Assembly (NCBI RefSeq): GCF_003428625.2
Contig: NZ_QVQT02000006.1
Coordinates: 62,001-126,000 of the forward strand
Direction of reading: 5' to 3'
DNA: 64,000 nucleotides
DNA from: Paracidobacterium acidisoli
GTDB taxonomy: Bacteria; Acidobacteriota; Terriglobia; Terriglobales; Acidobacteriaceae
The notes beneath the pieces were generated by a model, which was not told the DNA's origin, searched no databases, and saw nothing but the letters and a program-made list of their open reading frames with translations. Below, in pieces: positions 29,178 through 37,429 of this stretch. The translations under genes and the position numbers were made by a program. The number at the start of each line of letters is the position of its first letter. Positions within the stretch are counted from its first letter, which is position 1.

Positions 29178-29225
29178 GTGGACAGTATCCACTTTAACAG
29201 AGTAACGTATGTGGACGGTGTTCAC
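29178..29225. promoter_or_regulatory. Pair of TetR-type operators between the divergent genes
   Basis: GTGGACAGTATCCAC (29178-29192) and GTGGACGGTGTTCAC (29211-29225) share the palindromic pattern GTGGAC-N-GT-N-TYCAC and are exactly 33 bp apart, about three helical turns. They fill the short gap between the TetR and VOC starts, consistent with shared repression of both promoters. Confidence 0.72.
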
Positions 29226-29260
29226 TTGTGCGGCGCACGCCGCGAAACGGAAGGTGCAGG

Positions 29261-30040
29261 ATGGCGGATGGATTTGTCTGGTATGAGCTGATGACGAACG
29301 ACGTCGACAAAGCAGCGGCGTTCTACGGCAAAGTGGTGGGCTGGGATGTGCATGATGCCGGGATGCCCGACATGAAGTACACGATCTTTGGCAGGGACAG
29401 CAAGGATGTGGGCGGCATGATGACGTGGGCCGCCGCAGGCGCGCCCGGTATGCCGCCGGAGTGGGTGGGGCACATTCACACGGCGAAGCTGGATGAAGAA
29501 CTGAAGTCCGTGGTGGCGGACGGAGGGACGATCATCAAGCCCGCGCAGGAGATTCCCGGTGTGGGACGCTTTGCCGTGGTGCTTGATCCGCAGAAGGTGA
29601 AACATCTGCTCTTCGAGCCGGGCGGCAGCTATGTACCGCCGCGGCTGGGACAGATGGACGTGGGCAACGTGGGATGGCACGAGCTGCTGACGGACGATGC
29701 GGAAAAGGCATTCGCATACTATGCAAAGCACTACGGATGGGAGAAGGACTACGCCCATGATATGGGTGCGATGGGCGTCTACCAGACGTTCCGGACCAAC
29801 ACGCCGAGGTATACCGGCGGCATGATGAGCATCAGCCGTCCGGGAATACCGGAAGGCACTCAGCCACGCTGGATCTTCTACTTCACGGTGGACGACATCG
29901 ACGGCGCGCAAAAGCGCGTGACCGATGCGGGCGGCACGATCACGCTGCCGCCGATGGATGTGCCGGGCGGCTCGCGTGTGATGCAGGCCGTGGATGACCA
30001 GGGATGCGCCTTTGCCCTGATGCAGGGACCGAAGGCATAA
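29261..30040 (+). CDS. VOC-family protein with two glyoxalase/bleomycin-resistance-like domains
   Basis: This 259-residue cytoplasmic protein has two VOC domains: ~1-120 (FVWYELMTNDVDKAAAFYGKVVGWDV ... GRFAVVLDPQ) and ~128-258 (GWHELLTDDAEKAFAYYAKHYGWEKD ... GSRVMQAVDDQGCAFALMQ). I choose ATG 29261 because GGAAGGTGCAGG lies directly before it. The family binds a divalent metal and acts as dioxygenase, lyase or resistance protein. The divergent TetR regulator and operators suggest induction by a small toxic compound. The specific activity is not predictable. Confidence 0.85.
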   Translation: MADGFVWYELMTNDVDKAAAFYGKVVGWDVHDAGMPDMKYTIFGRDSKDVGGMMTWAAAGAPGMPPEWVGHIHTAKLDEELKSVVADGGTIIKPAQEIPGVGRFAVVLDPQKVKHLLFEPGGSYVPPRLGQMDVGNVGWHELLTDDAEKAFAYYAKHYGWEKDYAHDMGAMGVYQTFRTNTPRYTGGMMSISRPGIPEGTQPRWIFYFTVDDIDGAQKRVTDAGGTITLPPMDVPGGSRVMQAVDDQGCAFALMQGPKA

Positions 30041-30056
30041 GCATTTGCCGGAATGG

Positions 30057-30094
30057 GCCGGCTTCTCGTCAGCGATCGCGGACGAGAGGCCGGC
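30057..30094 (+). terminator. Terminator-like hairpin after the VOC gene
   Basis: GCCGGCTTCTCGTC and GACGAGAGGCCGGC form a 14-bp stem with one mismatch and a 10-base loop, 17 bp past the VOC stop. No T tract follows. Confidence 0.6.
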
Positions 30095-30186
30095 TCCGCT
30101 CACGCTGCGGCAATCGCATGCGCTTATTTCAGGATCGAGCATCAACGGGTGCCACTGACACCATCCAGCCGACTCGGCAGGCCGGA

Positions 30187-30494
30187 TCAGGCTGCTCCGC
30201 GTGTGAACATATCGTCACAATCCCGGATGAATCGCGCAGAAGATATTCGATTGCGATCGAGATAGAGCACCGGCAAATAAGGCTGGCATACGCGGATTTC
30301 GGCATCGAATGCCCTATGCTCCTCGGCCGTAAAGAGGTAACAGAACAGGATCAGATCAGGATGGATACTCAATGTCAGAGAAAACGTGGCATTAAGATCC
30401 TGGGCACAGACTACGTCATAGCCGGACTTCTGGAGCAGCCATCTGCGTGTCGTGGCCAGGGTTCATCAGGGCAGGCAACAAGAATGGTTGGCAT
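30187..30494 (-). pseudogene. Frameshifted small receiver-like protein gene
   Basis: From ATG 30494 the frame reads MPTILVACPDE and then fails. The next frame starts right after two in-frame stops and continues TLATTRRWLLQKSGYDVVC, then IHPDLILFCYLFTAEE and VCQPYLPVLYLDR to a stop at 30187. Joined at about 30463 these make a ~100-residue protein resembling a degenerate response-regulator receiver (beta1 ILVA, beta2 YDVV, beta3 PDLILF, beta4 LPVLYL). The usual phospho-acceptor Asp is replaced (LILFCYL). One indel explains the break. It lies upstream-adjacent to the CheB-CheR remnant on the other side of a short gap and may be part of the same decayed unit. Confidence 0.55.
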
Positions 30495-30632
30495 AAAAGG
30501 GACTCGGGCCTGCTCAGACGCTAATCCGGCACCTGCTTTTCCACAAGCGCCATATAGCGCCAACGGCATGCATTGCACTTTTGTATTTTCCGGTGTGCAA
30601 CTAATAAAGTCCCTTATACTTCCGGCCCGCAG

Positions 30633-32062
30633 TTATGCTTTTTTCGATTTGGTCTTTGGGCCGCGCTTTGCGGAGGAATTTGTTTTTTCTCCGGAGATCT
30701 CGCTGCCGAATACCTCGTCGAACGTACTCCTGTCGAGCACACTCAGCACGACGCCGTCGATCCGGTTATCCAGAGTTCGATAAGGCGTGATGCGAAGACT
30801 GCACCAGTGGCCGTCGTGATCCTGCACCAGCTGCTGCTTTGAATGCACCTGCTGGATCACGTCCGGCATCATCTGCTCCAGATTCGACACGTCGATTTTG
30901 AGCTTCAGCCGGGGAATGGCCGCCTCGCTCAGATCGGTGCCGAAAATCTGAATCGGCATTTCCATGCGCTCTTCTCCGAGGAACTCCATGAGAGAGATGG
31001 CATGAGAATAGCTCTCTTCGCCCGTGAACATCCCGGCACCCAGATGCGGATGGGTGAAACCGGAGACACGTGGCTTTTCAGAATGGCCGGATAAACGATC
31101 TGTTTCAGAATTTCGAACGCCTCCGGATTCCGGAAGAAGCTCGTAACGTTGATCAGCAGATCGTGATACAGGGCATTCACTTCAGCCCGGTCGCGATGCA
31201 GCAGGCCCACGTAGTCATGCAGCTTCACCATTTTGTGAAGCGCCATTCTGCGCTGGATGCGGCGGCCGATCGTGGGCGGCTTATATTCGGAGAAGTCTAC
31301 TTTGGTGGCGCGCCGTAAAAGCCGGAAGACCTGCCCCATATAAACATCGGGGCTTTTGCCTTCGTTCTCGACCGGCTCCAGAACAGGGCCGGTGACGTAC
31401 GGGTGCTGGCGGATGCGAGCCAGCTCGGCCGCAATGCCCTCGGGAGATAACACGAAGTCGACACAATCGGCCGCAATCGCGCTGGCCGGCATGCCATCGT
31501 AGTTGGCCGATCCGGTATCCTGCGCAAAGGTGATGCCTCCCTCTCCCTTGATCGCTGTCAGCCCCAGCGTTCCGTCAGAGGCGGTTCCGGAGAGAACCAC
31601 GCCGATGGCGTTGCTGCCCTGATCGAACGCCAGCGAGCGAAAGAAAATATCGATCGTCATGTTTACGGACCGGGGCTCTTCGCGCGGGCTTACGAACAGC
31701 CTGAAATTCTCAATCCTGAGATCCCGGTTCGGCGGAATGATATAGATATGATTCTGCTCGATCCGGGCGCCGTCCGTCGCCTCCACCACCGGCATATGTG
31801 TGCTGCGCGCCAGAATCTGCGTAAAGGCGCTCTCCCGCGTGGGATCGAGGTGCGGGACGAAGACGAAGGCCATGCCGAGGCTGGGAGAAAGAGCCGACAG
31901 CATGGACGTAAATGCTTCCAGCCCACCGGCGGAAGCCCCGATGCCGACCACCGGAAACCCGATTCCGCGCGTGGCCATGCCGGTCTGGCTCTCGAGGCTT
32001 TCCTCTGAGTCCCGCATGCTGTCTTTTATATCCTCTTTACGCTTCTGCGCTGAATGGCTCAT
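30633..32062 (-). pseudogene. Degraded CheB-CheR fusion (methylesterase/methyltransferase) gene
   Basis: The frame from 32062 has an intact CheB methylesterase domain (~residues 34-215): GIGASAGGLEAF with the nucleophile Ser, VPHLDPTRES with His, and VVLSGTASDGTLG with Asp. A CheR domain then begins (FRLLRRATKVDFSEYKPPTIGRRIQRRMALH ... VTSFFRNPEAFE ... IRIWVPGCS). There the frame breaks at ~31021-31027: one missing base separates WVPGCS from TGEESYSHAISLMEFLGEE. The second frame reads IFGTDLSEAAI and jumps at ~30912 straight into KIDVSNLEQMMPDVI, a PAS-like region that normally lies several hundred residues further on. So the gene has a frameshift and a large internal deletion. The CheB part might still be made as a ~377-residue protein. 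Confidence 0.82.
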
Positions 32063-32480
32063 AGATAAACAGATAGTTAGTTAGAAGGTCAGTACTGCCC
32101 GCACGTCGCTATTGCAATCACTGGAAAATCTGCAAAGCGTGCGGAAACGCGCCAGAAACGAAATATCGGCAGTGGGCCAGTTTGCAATGCAGCGAAAACA
32201 AACCATCCCTCCGCGGCTGAAGCCGCACTCGATCTGAACCTTTTACGGCACGGTTCACAGTTTGCGGAAAAACTCATGATTTTCCGGGATGCGGGTGCAG
32301 TCCGTAGTTTGGGTGAGTGGTCTTTGTGGATTTTTGGTGCCGGATTCGGGTTTTGGGGGTGGTGGAAGGGAGTCCGGACACACTACGGCTGCGTTATGGC
32401 TGTTGCGGAAAGGGCATCATCCGGGTCAGGCGCAGGTGGGGCACCCCGCGACATGCACCCGGATTTCTCGGAAAGAAACT
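32063..32480. other. Non-coding stretch upstream of the CheB-CheR remnant
   Basis: No convincing gene was found in these ~420 bases. The stretch contains one small palindrome GCGGCT-GA-AGCCGC (32213-32226), related to the repeats further right, and a G/T-rich run near 32310-32370. Confidence 0.4.
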
Positions 32481-32484
32481 GCAG

Positions 32485-32730
32485 ATCCCTCCACTGCGTT
32501 ACCGCCTGATGGCGGTAACTTCGGTCGGGATGACAGGGATTGGGAATGATCGCCTCAGGCGGTAACGCTGCGGAGGGATGGCAAAGATTGGGAGTGATCG
32601 ATCCCATGTCCGAACGGACGGACATGGGTAGCCCGGCGCAGTGTCTGATCAAATCGCTTCCGGCTGAGGAAGGCACAGGGGCTAAAGCCCGCCTCTTTTT
32701 ATTGCCCTTCGGCACGGCTGAAGCCGTGCC
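32485..32730. repeat. Mosaic of palindromic intergenic repeats
   Basis: Elements in order: a 25-bp arm (32485-32509) paired with its near-complement (32555-32579); an inner hairpin ACCGCC-TGAT-GGCGGT (32501-32516); an imperfect tandem GATTGGGA-TGATCG unit (~32528-32600); CCCATGTCC/GGACATGGG (32603-32611, 32620-32628); GGGCTAAAGCCC (32679-32690) followed by CTTTTT; and GGCACGGCT-GA-AGCCGTGCC (32711-32730), a perfect 9-bp stem. These look like dispersed REP-type elements. The last two may also end transcription from the MFS gene on the minus strand. Confidence 0.65.
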
Positions 32731-32773
32731 CTGATACAAAACTTTGCCGGAACGGGCCCGCGTCAGACGCTGC

Positions 32774-34063
32774 CTAATGGGCGGCGGAGCCACCCTTCGA
32801 CATGGCCACGTATTCGGGCAGGCTGGTGTGGCGGGGCTGGTCGACTTTGATCCAGAGAGTCATGACTGCGGCGATAAAGTAGAGCGCTCCGTAGACGATG
32901 ACGATGCCTTTGAATCCATAAGCGGGCAGGAGCAGCGTGGCGATGGCGGGACCGAAGAAGTTGCTGAGGCCGCCGCCGAGGTTCTGGACGGAGATGGCCG
33001 CGCCTTTATGGTTGGGCTCGATCATGGGGAAGATGGCGCCCATGGGCACGAAGGACGTGATGGTGAGCGCGAAGAAGATGGCAGCGAGAAAGGCGATGAA
33101 GAAGTTGTGCGGAAACCAGGCGGGGAAAAAGTAGAAACCGAGCGAGGCGGCTCCGCAGCCGACGAAGCCGACCCAGCGCATCTGGCGCATCCAGCCGATG
33201 CGGTCGCCGATGACACCCCACATGACGTTGGTGAAGGGCTGGATGAGAAAGAAGGTTCCCCATATCTGCAGCCACTGCGTGGTGGTGAAGCCGATCTCAC
33301 GCGAGGTGTAGTAGAGCGGCATGATGACGGGAAAGCCGAAGAGCGAGAGGTTGCAGATGATGCGGATGATGAGCGCGAGGGCGATGTTGCGGTTCTGAAA
33401 GATGAGTGTGAGGCCCTTGCTCATCTCGCGCAGCTTCTCAGCGGCGCCGCGCGAGACGACGGCCTGGGCCGGCTCGCGGGTGGCGAAGAGAACGATGAGG
33501 CCGCCGATGAAGATCCAGATCATGGACATCCAGAGCGTGCCCATGAAGCCGATGCGGCCGATGGTGAAGCTGGGCAGATAGGAGCCGACGATGCCGTAGC
33601 CGATGGTGAACATGGCCCAGACCCAGCCGATGGCGGAGGCGAGGCGGTTGCCGGGCGTCGCCTCGACCACCCAGACGAAGAAGGCATAGAAGAAGAGCGG
33701 ATAGGCGAGGCCGCGCAGGCCATAAAAGATCAGCGTACGGGAGAGGCTGTGCTGCGCGAGTCCATAGTGAAGGAAAAGAGCGTGGAAGATGAGCCACCAG
33801 GCGATGCCGAAGAGCATGACCTTTTTGGGCGAGATGACATCGGCGAGCACGCCGGAGACCCAGCTGGCGAGCGCGGCCATGCCTCCGTATACGGTGAAGA
33901 CCAGCGAGGCGTCGCGGCCGGAGAAGCCGATGGTAACGAGATATTTCGAGAGAAATGCCTGCTCGATGCCGTCGCCGGTCATGCAGAAGACGATGGCGAG
34001 ATAACCGCCGAGCAGGATGACAGGCATTCCCAGGAAGGCGCGCGTTTTGGCCGGAGTGGACAT
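32774..34063 (-). CDS. MFS transporter, RbtT/DalT/CsbX-type polyol permease
   Basis: The 429-residue inner-membrane carrier has about 12 membrane segments. The start LLGGYLAIVFCMTGDGIEQAFLSKYLVTIGFS and the segment YGLRGLAYPLFFYAFFVWVVEATPGNRLASAIGWVWAMFTIGYGIVGSYLP are typical of the small polyol-permease branch (ribitol, arabitol and similar). It is the last gene of a leftward operon: only five bases separate it from the dehydrogenase gene upstream. Import of a sugar alcohol for that dehydrogenase is the natural reading. The exact polyol is unknown. Confidence 0.85.
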   Translation of the reverse strand: MSTPAKTRAFLGMPVILLGGYLAIVFCMTGDGIEQAFLSKYLVTIGFSGRDASLVFTVYGGMAALASWVSGVLADVISPKKVMLFGIAWWLIFHALFLHYGLAQHSLSRTLIFYGLRGLAYPLFFYAFFVWVVEATPGNRLASAIGWVWAMFTIGYGIVGSYLPSFTIGRIGFMGTLWMSMIWIFIGGLIVLFATREPAQAVVSRGAAEKLREMSKGLTLIFQNRNIALALIIRIICNLSLFGFPVIMPLYYTSREIGFTTTQWLQIWGTFFLIQPFTNVMWGVIGDRIGWMRQMRWVGFVGCGAASLGFYFFPAWFPHNFFIAFLAAIFFALTITSFVPMGAIFPMIEPNHKGAAISVQNLGGGLSNFFGPAIATLLLPAYGFKGIVIVYGALYFIAAVMTLWIKVDQPRHTSLPEYVAMSKGGSAAH

Positions 34064-34068
34064 CGGAT

Positions 34069-35109
34069 CTATCGCGCTTCCAGCTCGATCTGCAGTTTGA
34101 TGTCGGCGGGGCGGCCCTCGGCGGCGCGCTCGAAGGCTGGGATGCTCTCTTCAAACGGAAAGGTGTGGGAGAGCAGCGGGTGCAGGTTCACTTTGCCGGA
34201 GGCGATGAGGGCGATGGCCTTCTCATACATGTTGGCGTAGCGGAAGACGGTCTCGATGCGGATCTCTTTGCTCTGCGCGCGGACCACATCAAAGGAGACG
34301 GGCTCGATGGGCATGCCGACGAGGATGAGAACGCCGGCGGGCGCGACGAACTCCATGATATTGCTGAATGCCTTCGGGCTTCCGCTGGCCTCGAAGACGG
34401 CTTCGGCTCCCCAGCCGCCGGTGAGCTCGGCGACTTTTTCGACGAGCGGGGTCTCCCGAATATTGACGGGGATGATGCCGTCATATTGCGCGGCGATGGC
34501 AAGCTTTTCGGCGGCGAGATCGGCGACGATGACGCGCGCGGCTCCGCCGGCGAGCGCGGCCAGCGCGACCATGATGCCGATGGGGCCGCTGCCCACGACA
34601 ACGGCGGTGTCTCCGGGCTGGAGGCGGGCTTTGGTCGCGGCCTGCATGCCGACGGCGAAGGGCTCGACCATCGCGCCTTCGGTGAAGCTGACATGATCGG
34701 GCAGCTTAAAGGTGAAGGCGGCGGGGTGAATGACCTGGGGCGTGAGGCAGCCGTGGATGGGAGGCGTGGCCCAGAAGCGAACGGAGGGATCGAGATTGTA
34801 GTGGCCGGCGCGGCTGGCTTTGGAGCTCATGTCGGGAATGCCGGGCTCCATGCAGACGCGGTCGCCGACCCTGAGATGCGTGACCTCGGCGCCGACTTCG
34901 ATGATGGTGCCGGCGGCTTCGTGGCCAAGGACCATCGGCTCACTGACAATGAAGGGGCCGATCTTTCCGTGCGTGTAATAGTGCACGTCGCTGCCGCAGA
35001 TGCCGACACGCGCGATGCGGATGCGGACATCGGAGGGGCCCATCTGCTGCACGATATCAATCTCGCGCAGACTCAGCTTCCGCTTCTCTTCGAGGACAAG
35101 AGCTTTCAC
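34069..35109 (-). CDS. Zinc-dependent polyol dehydrogenase (xylitol/sorbitol dehydrogenase-like)
   Basis: This 346-residue medium-chain dehydrogenase is predicted to oxidise a sugar alcohol to a ketose with NAD. Catalytic zinc ligands are in [17 protein letters not shown] (~36-52, Cys) and [12 protein letters not shown] (~63-74, His-Glu). The NAD-binding motif is [21 protein letters not shown] (~172-192). The structural-zinc cysteine cluster is not evident: [19 protein letters not shown] replaces the usual C-x2-C-x2-C loop, as in some sorbitol/xylitol dehydrogenases that lack that zinc. It forms an operon with the downstream polyol MFS (gap five bases) and probably with the tartrate-type dehydrogenase upstream (gap 184 bp). 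Confidence 0.88.
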   Translation of the reverse strand: MKALVLEEKRKLSLREIDIVQQMGPSDVRIRIARVGICGSDVHYYTHGKIGPFIVSEPMVLGHEAAGTIIEVGAEVTHLRVGDRVCMEPGIPDMSSKASRAGHYNLDPSVRFWATPPIHGCLTPQVIHPAAFTFKLPDHVSFTEGAMVEPFAVGMQAATKARLQPGDTAVVVGSGPIGIMVALAALAGGAARVIVADLAAEKLAIAAQYDGIIPVNIRETPLVEKVAELTGGWGAEAVFEASGSPKAFSNIMEFVAPAGVLILVGMPIEPVSFDVVRAQSKEIRIETVFRYANMYEKAIALIASGKVNLHPLLSHTFPFEESIPAFERAAEGRPADIKLQIELEAR

Positions 35110-35293
35110 AGCTTCTCCTTACTTCACTTCTTACTACTTCTTACTTATGGTTCGAACTTATGGCTCGAGCCTGACGTATCAGGCCCGGGAAATTCGGTTT
35201 ACTCGCGATCGGGGACGCGATACGCAACCGATTCTTTCACGGATGGGCCGTGCCGCGACATGCGGAAAGGAGAATGCAGGACAGTGTGCGGTT

Positions 35294-36391
35294 TTATACC
35301 GCGGCGGCAGCGGCCGCGGCTGCCTTCAGATGCGTGCAGGCGGCTTCCGTGACCTGGGCGGTGGTGGCGGTGCCGCCGAGATCGCGGGTGTGGAGTGCGG
35401 GTGTTGCGGCGATGTGCTCGACGGCACGCATGACGCGCGCCGCGGCGGCGTCTTCTCCGAGATGCTGCAGGAGGAGCACGATGGACCAGAAGGTTCCGAC
35501 GGGGTTGGCGATGCCTTTGCCCATGATGTCGAAAGCCGAGCCGTGAATGGGCTCGAACATCGAGGGGTATCGCCGCTCCGGATCGATGTTGCCGGTGGGC
35601 GCGATGCCGAGGCTGCCGGCGAGGGCGGCGGCGAGATCGCTGAGGATGTCTGCGTGGAGATTGCTGGCGACGATGGTATCAAGCGATGCGGGCCGGTTGA
35701 CCATGCGGGCGGTCGCGGCGTCGACGAGTTCCTTATCCCAGGTGACGGAGGGAAATTCTTTTGCCACTTCGGCGGCGATCTCGTCCCACATGACCATGGC
35801 GTGGCGCTGCGCGTTGCTCTTGGTGACGACGGTGAGCAGCCGGCGGGGACGCGAGGCGGCGAGGCGGAAGGCGAAGCGGAGAATGCGCTCGACACCGGCG
35901 CGGGTCATGATGGAGACATCCATCGCGGCCTCGATGGGATGCGTCTGATGCACGCGGCCACCGACGCCGGAGTATTCGCCCTCAGTGTTTTCGCGCACGA
36001 TGACCCAGTCGAGGTTCTGCGGCGTGGCCCGCTTCAGCGGTGCGTCGATGCCGGGAAGAATGCGCGCAGGGCGGATGTTCGCGTACTGATCGAGGCCCTG
36101 GCAGATTCTGAGGCGCAGGCCCCAGAGGGTGATGTGGTCGGGGATGGCGGGGTCGCCTGCGGAGCCGAAGAGGATGGCGTCATACTTCCGCAGCTCTTCG
36201 ACGCCGTCATCGGGCATCATTTTTCCGTGAAGGCGATAGTAGTCGCCTCCCCAGTCGAAGCCGGTGAATTCGAAGACGAGCTCGGGCTCGGCTCCGGTGA
36301 GTGCTTCGAGCAACTGACGGCCGGCGGGGATGACTTCTTTGCCGATTCCGTCTCCGGGCACGAGTGCGATCTGATATTTCCTCATGGGCAT
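35294..36391 (-). CDS. Tartrate dehydrogenase-like isocitrate/isopropylmalate dehydrogenase family protein
   Basis: This 365-residue cytoplasmic enzyme is predicted to oxidatively decarboxylate a 2-hydroxy acid (tartrate, D-malate or similar) with NAD and a divalent metal. Motifs are ALVPGDGIGKEVIPAG (N-terminus), ICQGLDQYANIRPARILPG, VIVRENTEGEYSGVGGRVHQ, TKSNAQRHAMVMWDE, the metal-binding DTIVASNLHADILSDLAAALAGSLG and FEPIHGSAFDIMGKGIANP. The start is ATG 36391 with GAGAAG six bases upstream; the same frame is open as far as 37162 but overlaps the methyltransferase gene. The protein ends in an unusual run of ten Ala plus Val. It probably heads the operon with the polyol dehydrogenase and MFS. 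Confidence 0.85.
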   Translation of the reverse strand: MPMRKYQIALVPGDGIGKEVIPAGRQLLEALTGAEPELVFEFTGFDWGGDYYRLHGKMMPDDGVEELRKYDAILFGSAGDPAIPDHITLWGLRLRICQGLDQYANIRPARILPGIDAPLKRATPQNLDWVIVRENTEGEYSGVGGRVHQTHPIEAAMDVSIMTRAGVERILRFAFRLAASRPRRLLTVVTKSNAQRHAMVMWDEIAAEVAKEFPSVTWDKELVDAATARMVNRPASLDTIVASNLHADILSDLAAALAGSLGIAPTGNIDPERRYPSMFEPIHGSAFDIMGKGIANPVGTFWSIVLLLQHLGEDAAAARVMRAVEHIAATPALHTRDLGGTATTAQVTEAACTHLKAAAAAAAAV

Positions 36392-36517
36392 CGACTTCTC
36401 AAAGTGTAGATCATTGCATGACGGGAGGATGGCGCAGAGCGTATATGGCGAAGACGATCGCTGTTTCTCAGGATGCATCACACCGCATTGTCCACGCTGC
36501 GGTGATACGGTGAAAAA

Positions 36518-37321
36518 ATGCAGATTTCCAGTGAACAGCGCATGCAACGTTCGCGCACTTTCGACGAGATCGCCGAACTCTATGACGAGGGACGGCGCGA
36601 GCCGCCCGGCTGGCTCTACGACACGCTCTTTTCTTCCTCGGGGCTTGACCCCGCCGGCACACGCATCCTCGAGATCGGCTGCGGCACAGGCAAATCGACT
36701 CTGCCCCTGGCCAGGCGCGGATGCGATGTCGTCGCGCTGGAGATGGGCGGAAACCTTGCAGGCCTTGCACGGAAGCATCTGGCAGCCTTTCCGAAGGTCC
36801 GGATCGCCCATGCGCGTTTTGAAGACTGGGCAGCTGCCGAAGCCTTCGATCTTGTGCTTGCCATCACAGCGTGGCACTGGATCGATCCCGCGGTGCGCTA
36901 TCAGCGGGCCGCCGCAGCTCTGAAGGCCGACGCAGTTCTTGCCTTCTCGATGAGCGAGCATGTTTTTCCTCCGGGCTACGATCCATTTTTCGAGCAGATA
37001 CAGGATGGCTATGAAGCGATCGGCGCGGGCAGACTGCCGTGGCCTCCGACGCCACCCGAATCGATTCCTGATGCGCGCGCAGAGATTGAGCAGACCGGTC
37101 TCTTCCACGATGTGCGCGTCATCCGGCGGCTCTGGACGGAGGAGTTCACCGCGGACGAACACGTCGCCCTGATGCGCACCGCTTCAGATCACCGATTGAT
37201 GGAGCCGGCAAAGCGCGAGTGGCTGTTCGACGAGATGCGCCGCCTGATCGAGGCAAGACCCGCAGGACGTATCCGCAAACACAATCTCACGCTGCTGCAT
37301 CTGGCCCGCCGCCTGCCTTAA
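36518..37321 (+). CDS. Class I SAM-dependent methyltransferase
   Basis: This 267-residue cytoplasmic protein has SAM-binding motif I ILEIGCGTGKSTLPLARRG (~50-68), the acidic residue at the end of beta2 in VVALEMGGNLAGLARKHL, and motif IV FDLVLAITAWHWIDPAVRYQRAAAALK (~112-138). The HWID form resembles ubiquinone/menaquinone- and trans-aconitate-type methyltransferases. It starts 126 bp from the divergent tartrate-type dehydrogenase and stands alone on the plus strand. The substrate is unknown. Confidence 0.85.
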   Translation: MQISSEQRMQRSRTFDEIAELYDEGRREPPGWLYDTLFSSSGLDPAGTRILEIGCGTGKSTLPLARRGCDVVALEMGGNLAGLARKHLAAFPKVRIAHARFEDWAAAEAFDLVLAITAWHWIDPAVRYQRAAAALKADAVLAFSMSEHVFPPGYDPFFEQIQDGYEAIGAGRLPWPPTPPESIPDARAEIEQTGLFHDVRVIRRLWTEEFTADEHVALMRTASDHRLMEPAKREWLFDEMRRLIEARPAGRIRKHNLTLLHLARRLP

Positions 37322-37429
37322 CCACGCAGGGCATACCGTTCCTCACCGGATCGATATATCGGCCCTATATCCCGCGTCCTTTGCGACGCACTACACCTGA
37401 TACGCGGGAGCCGCACCATGCGGCGGGCG

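Noticed and set aside
36392-37162. N-terminal extension of the tartrate-type dehydrogenase frame to 37162
   Set aside because: The extension overlaps the methyltransferase gene on the other strand and has no similarity to the family; ATG 36391 has its own ribosome-binding site.
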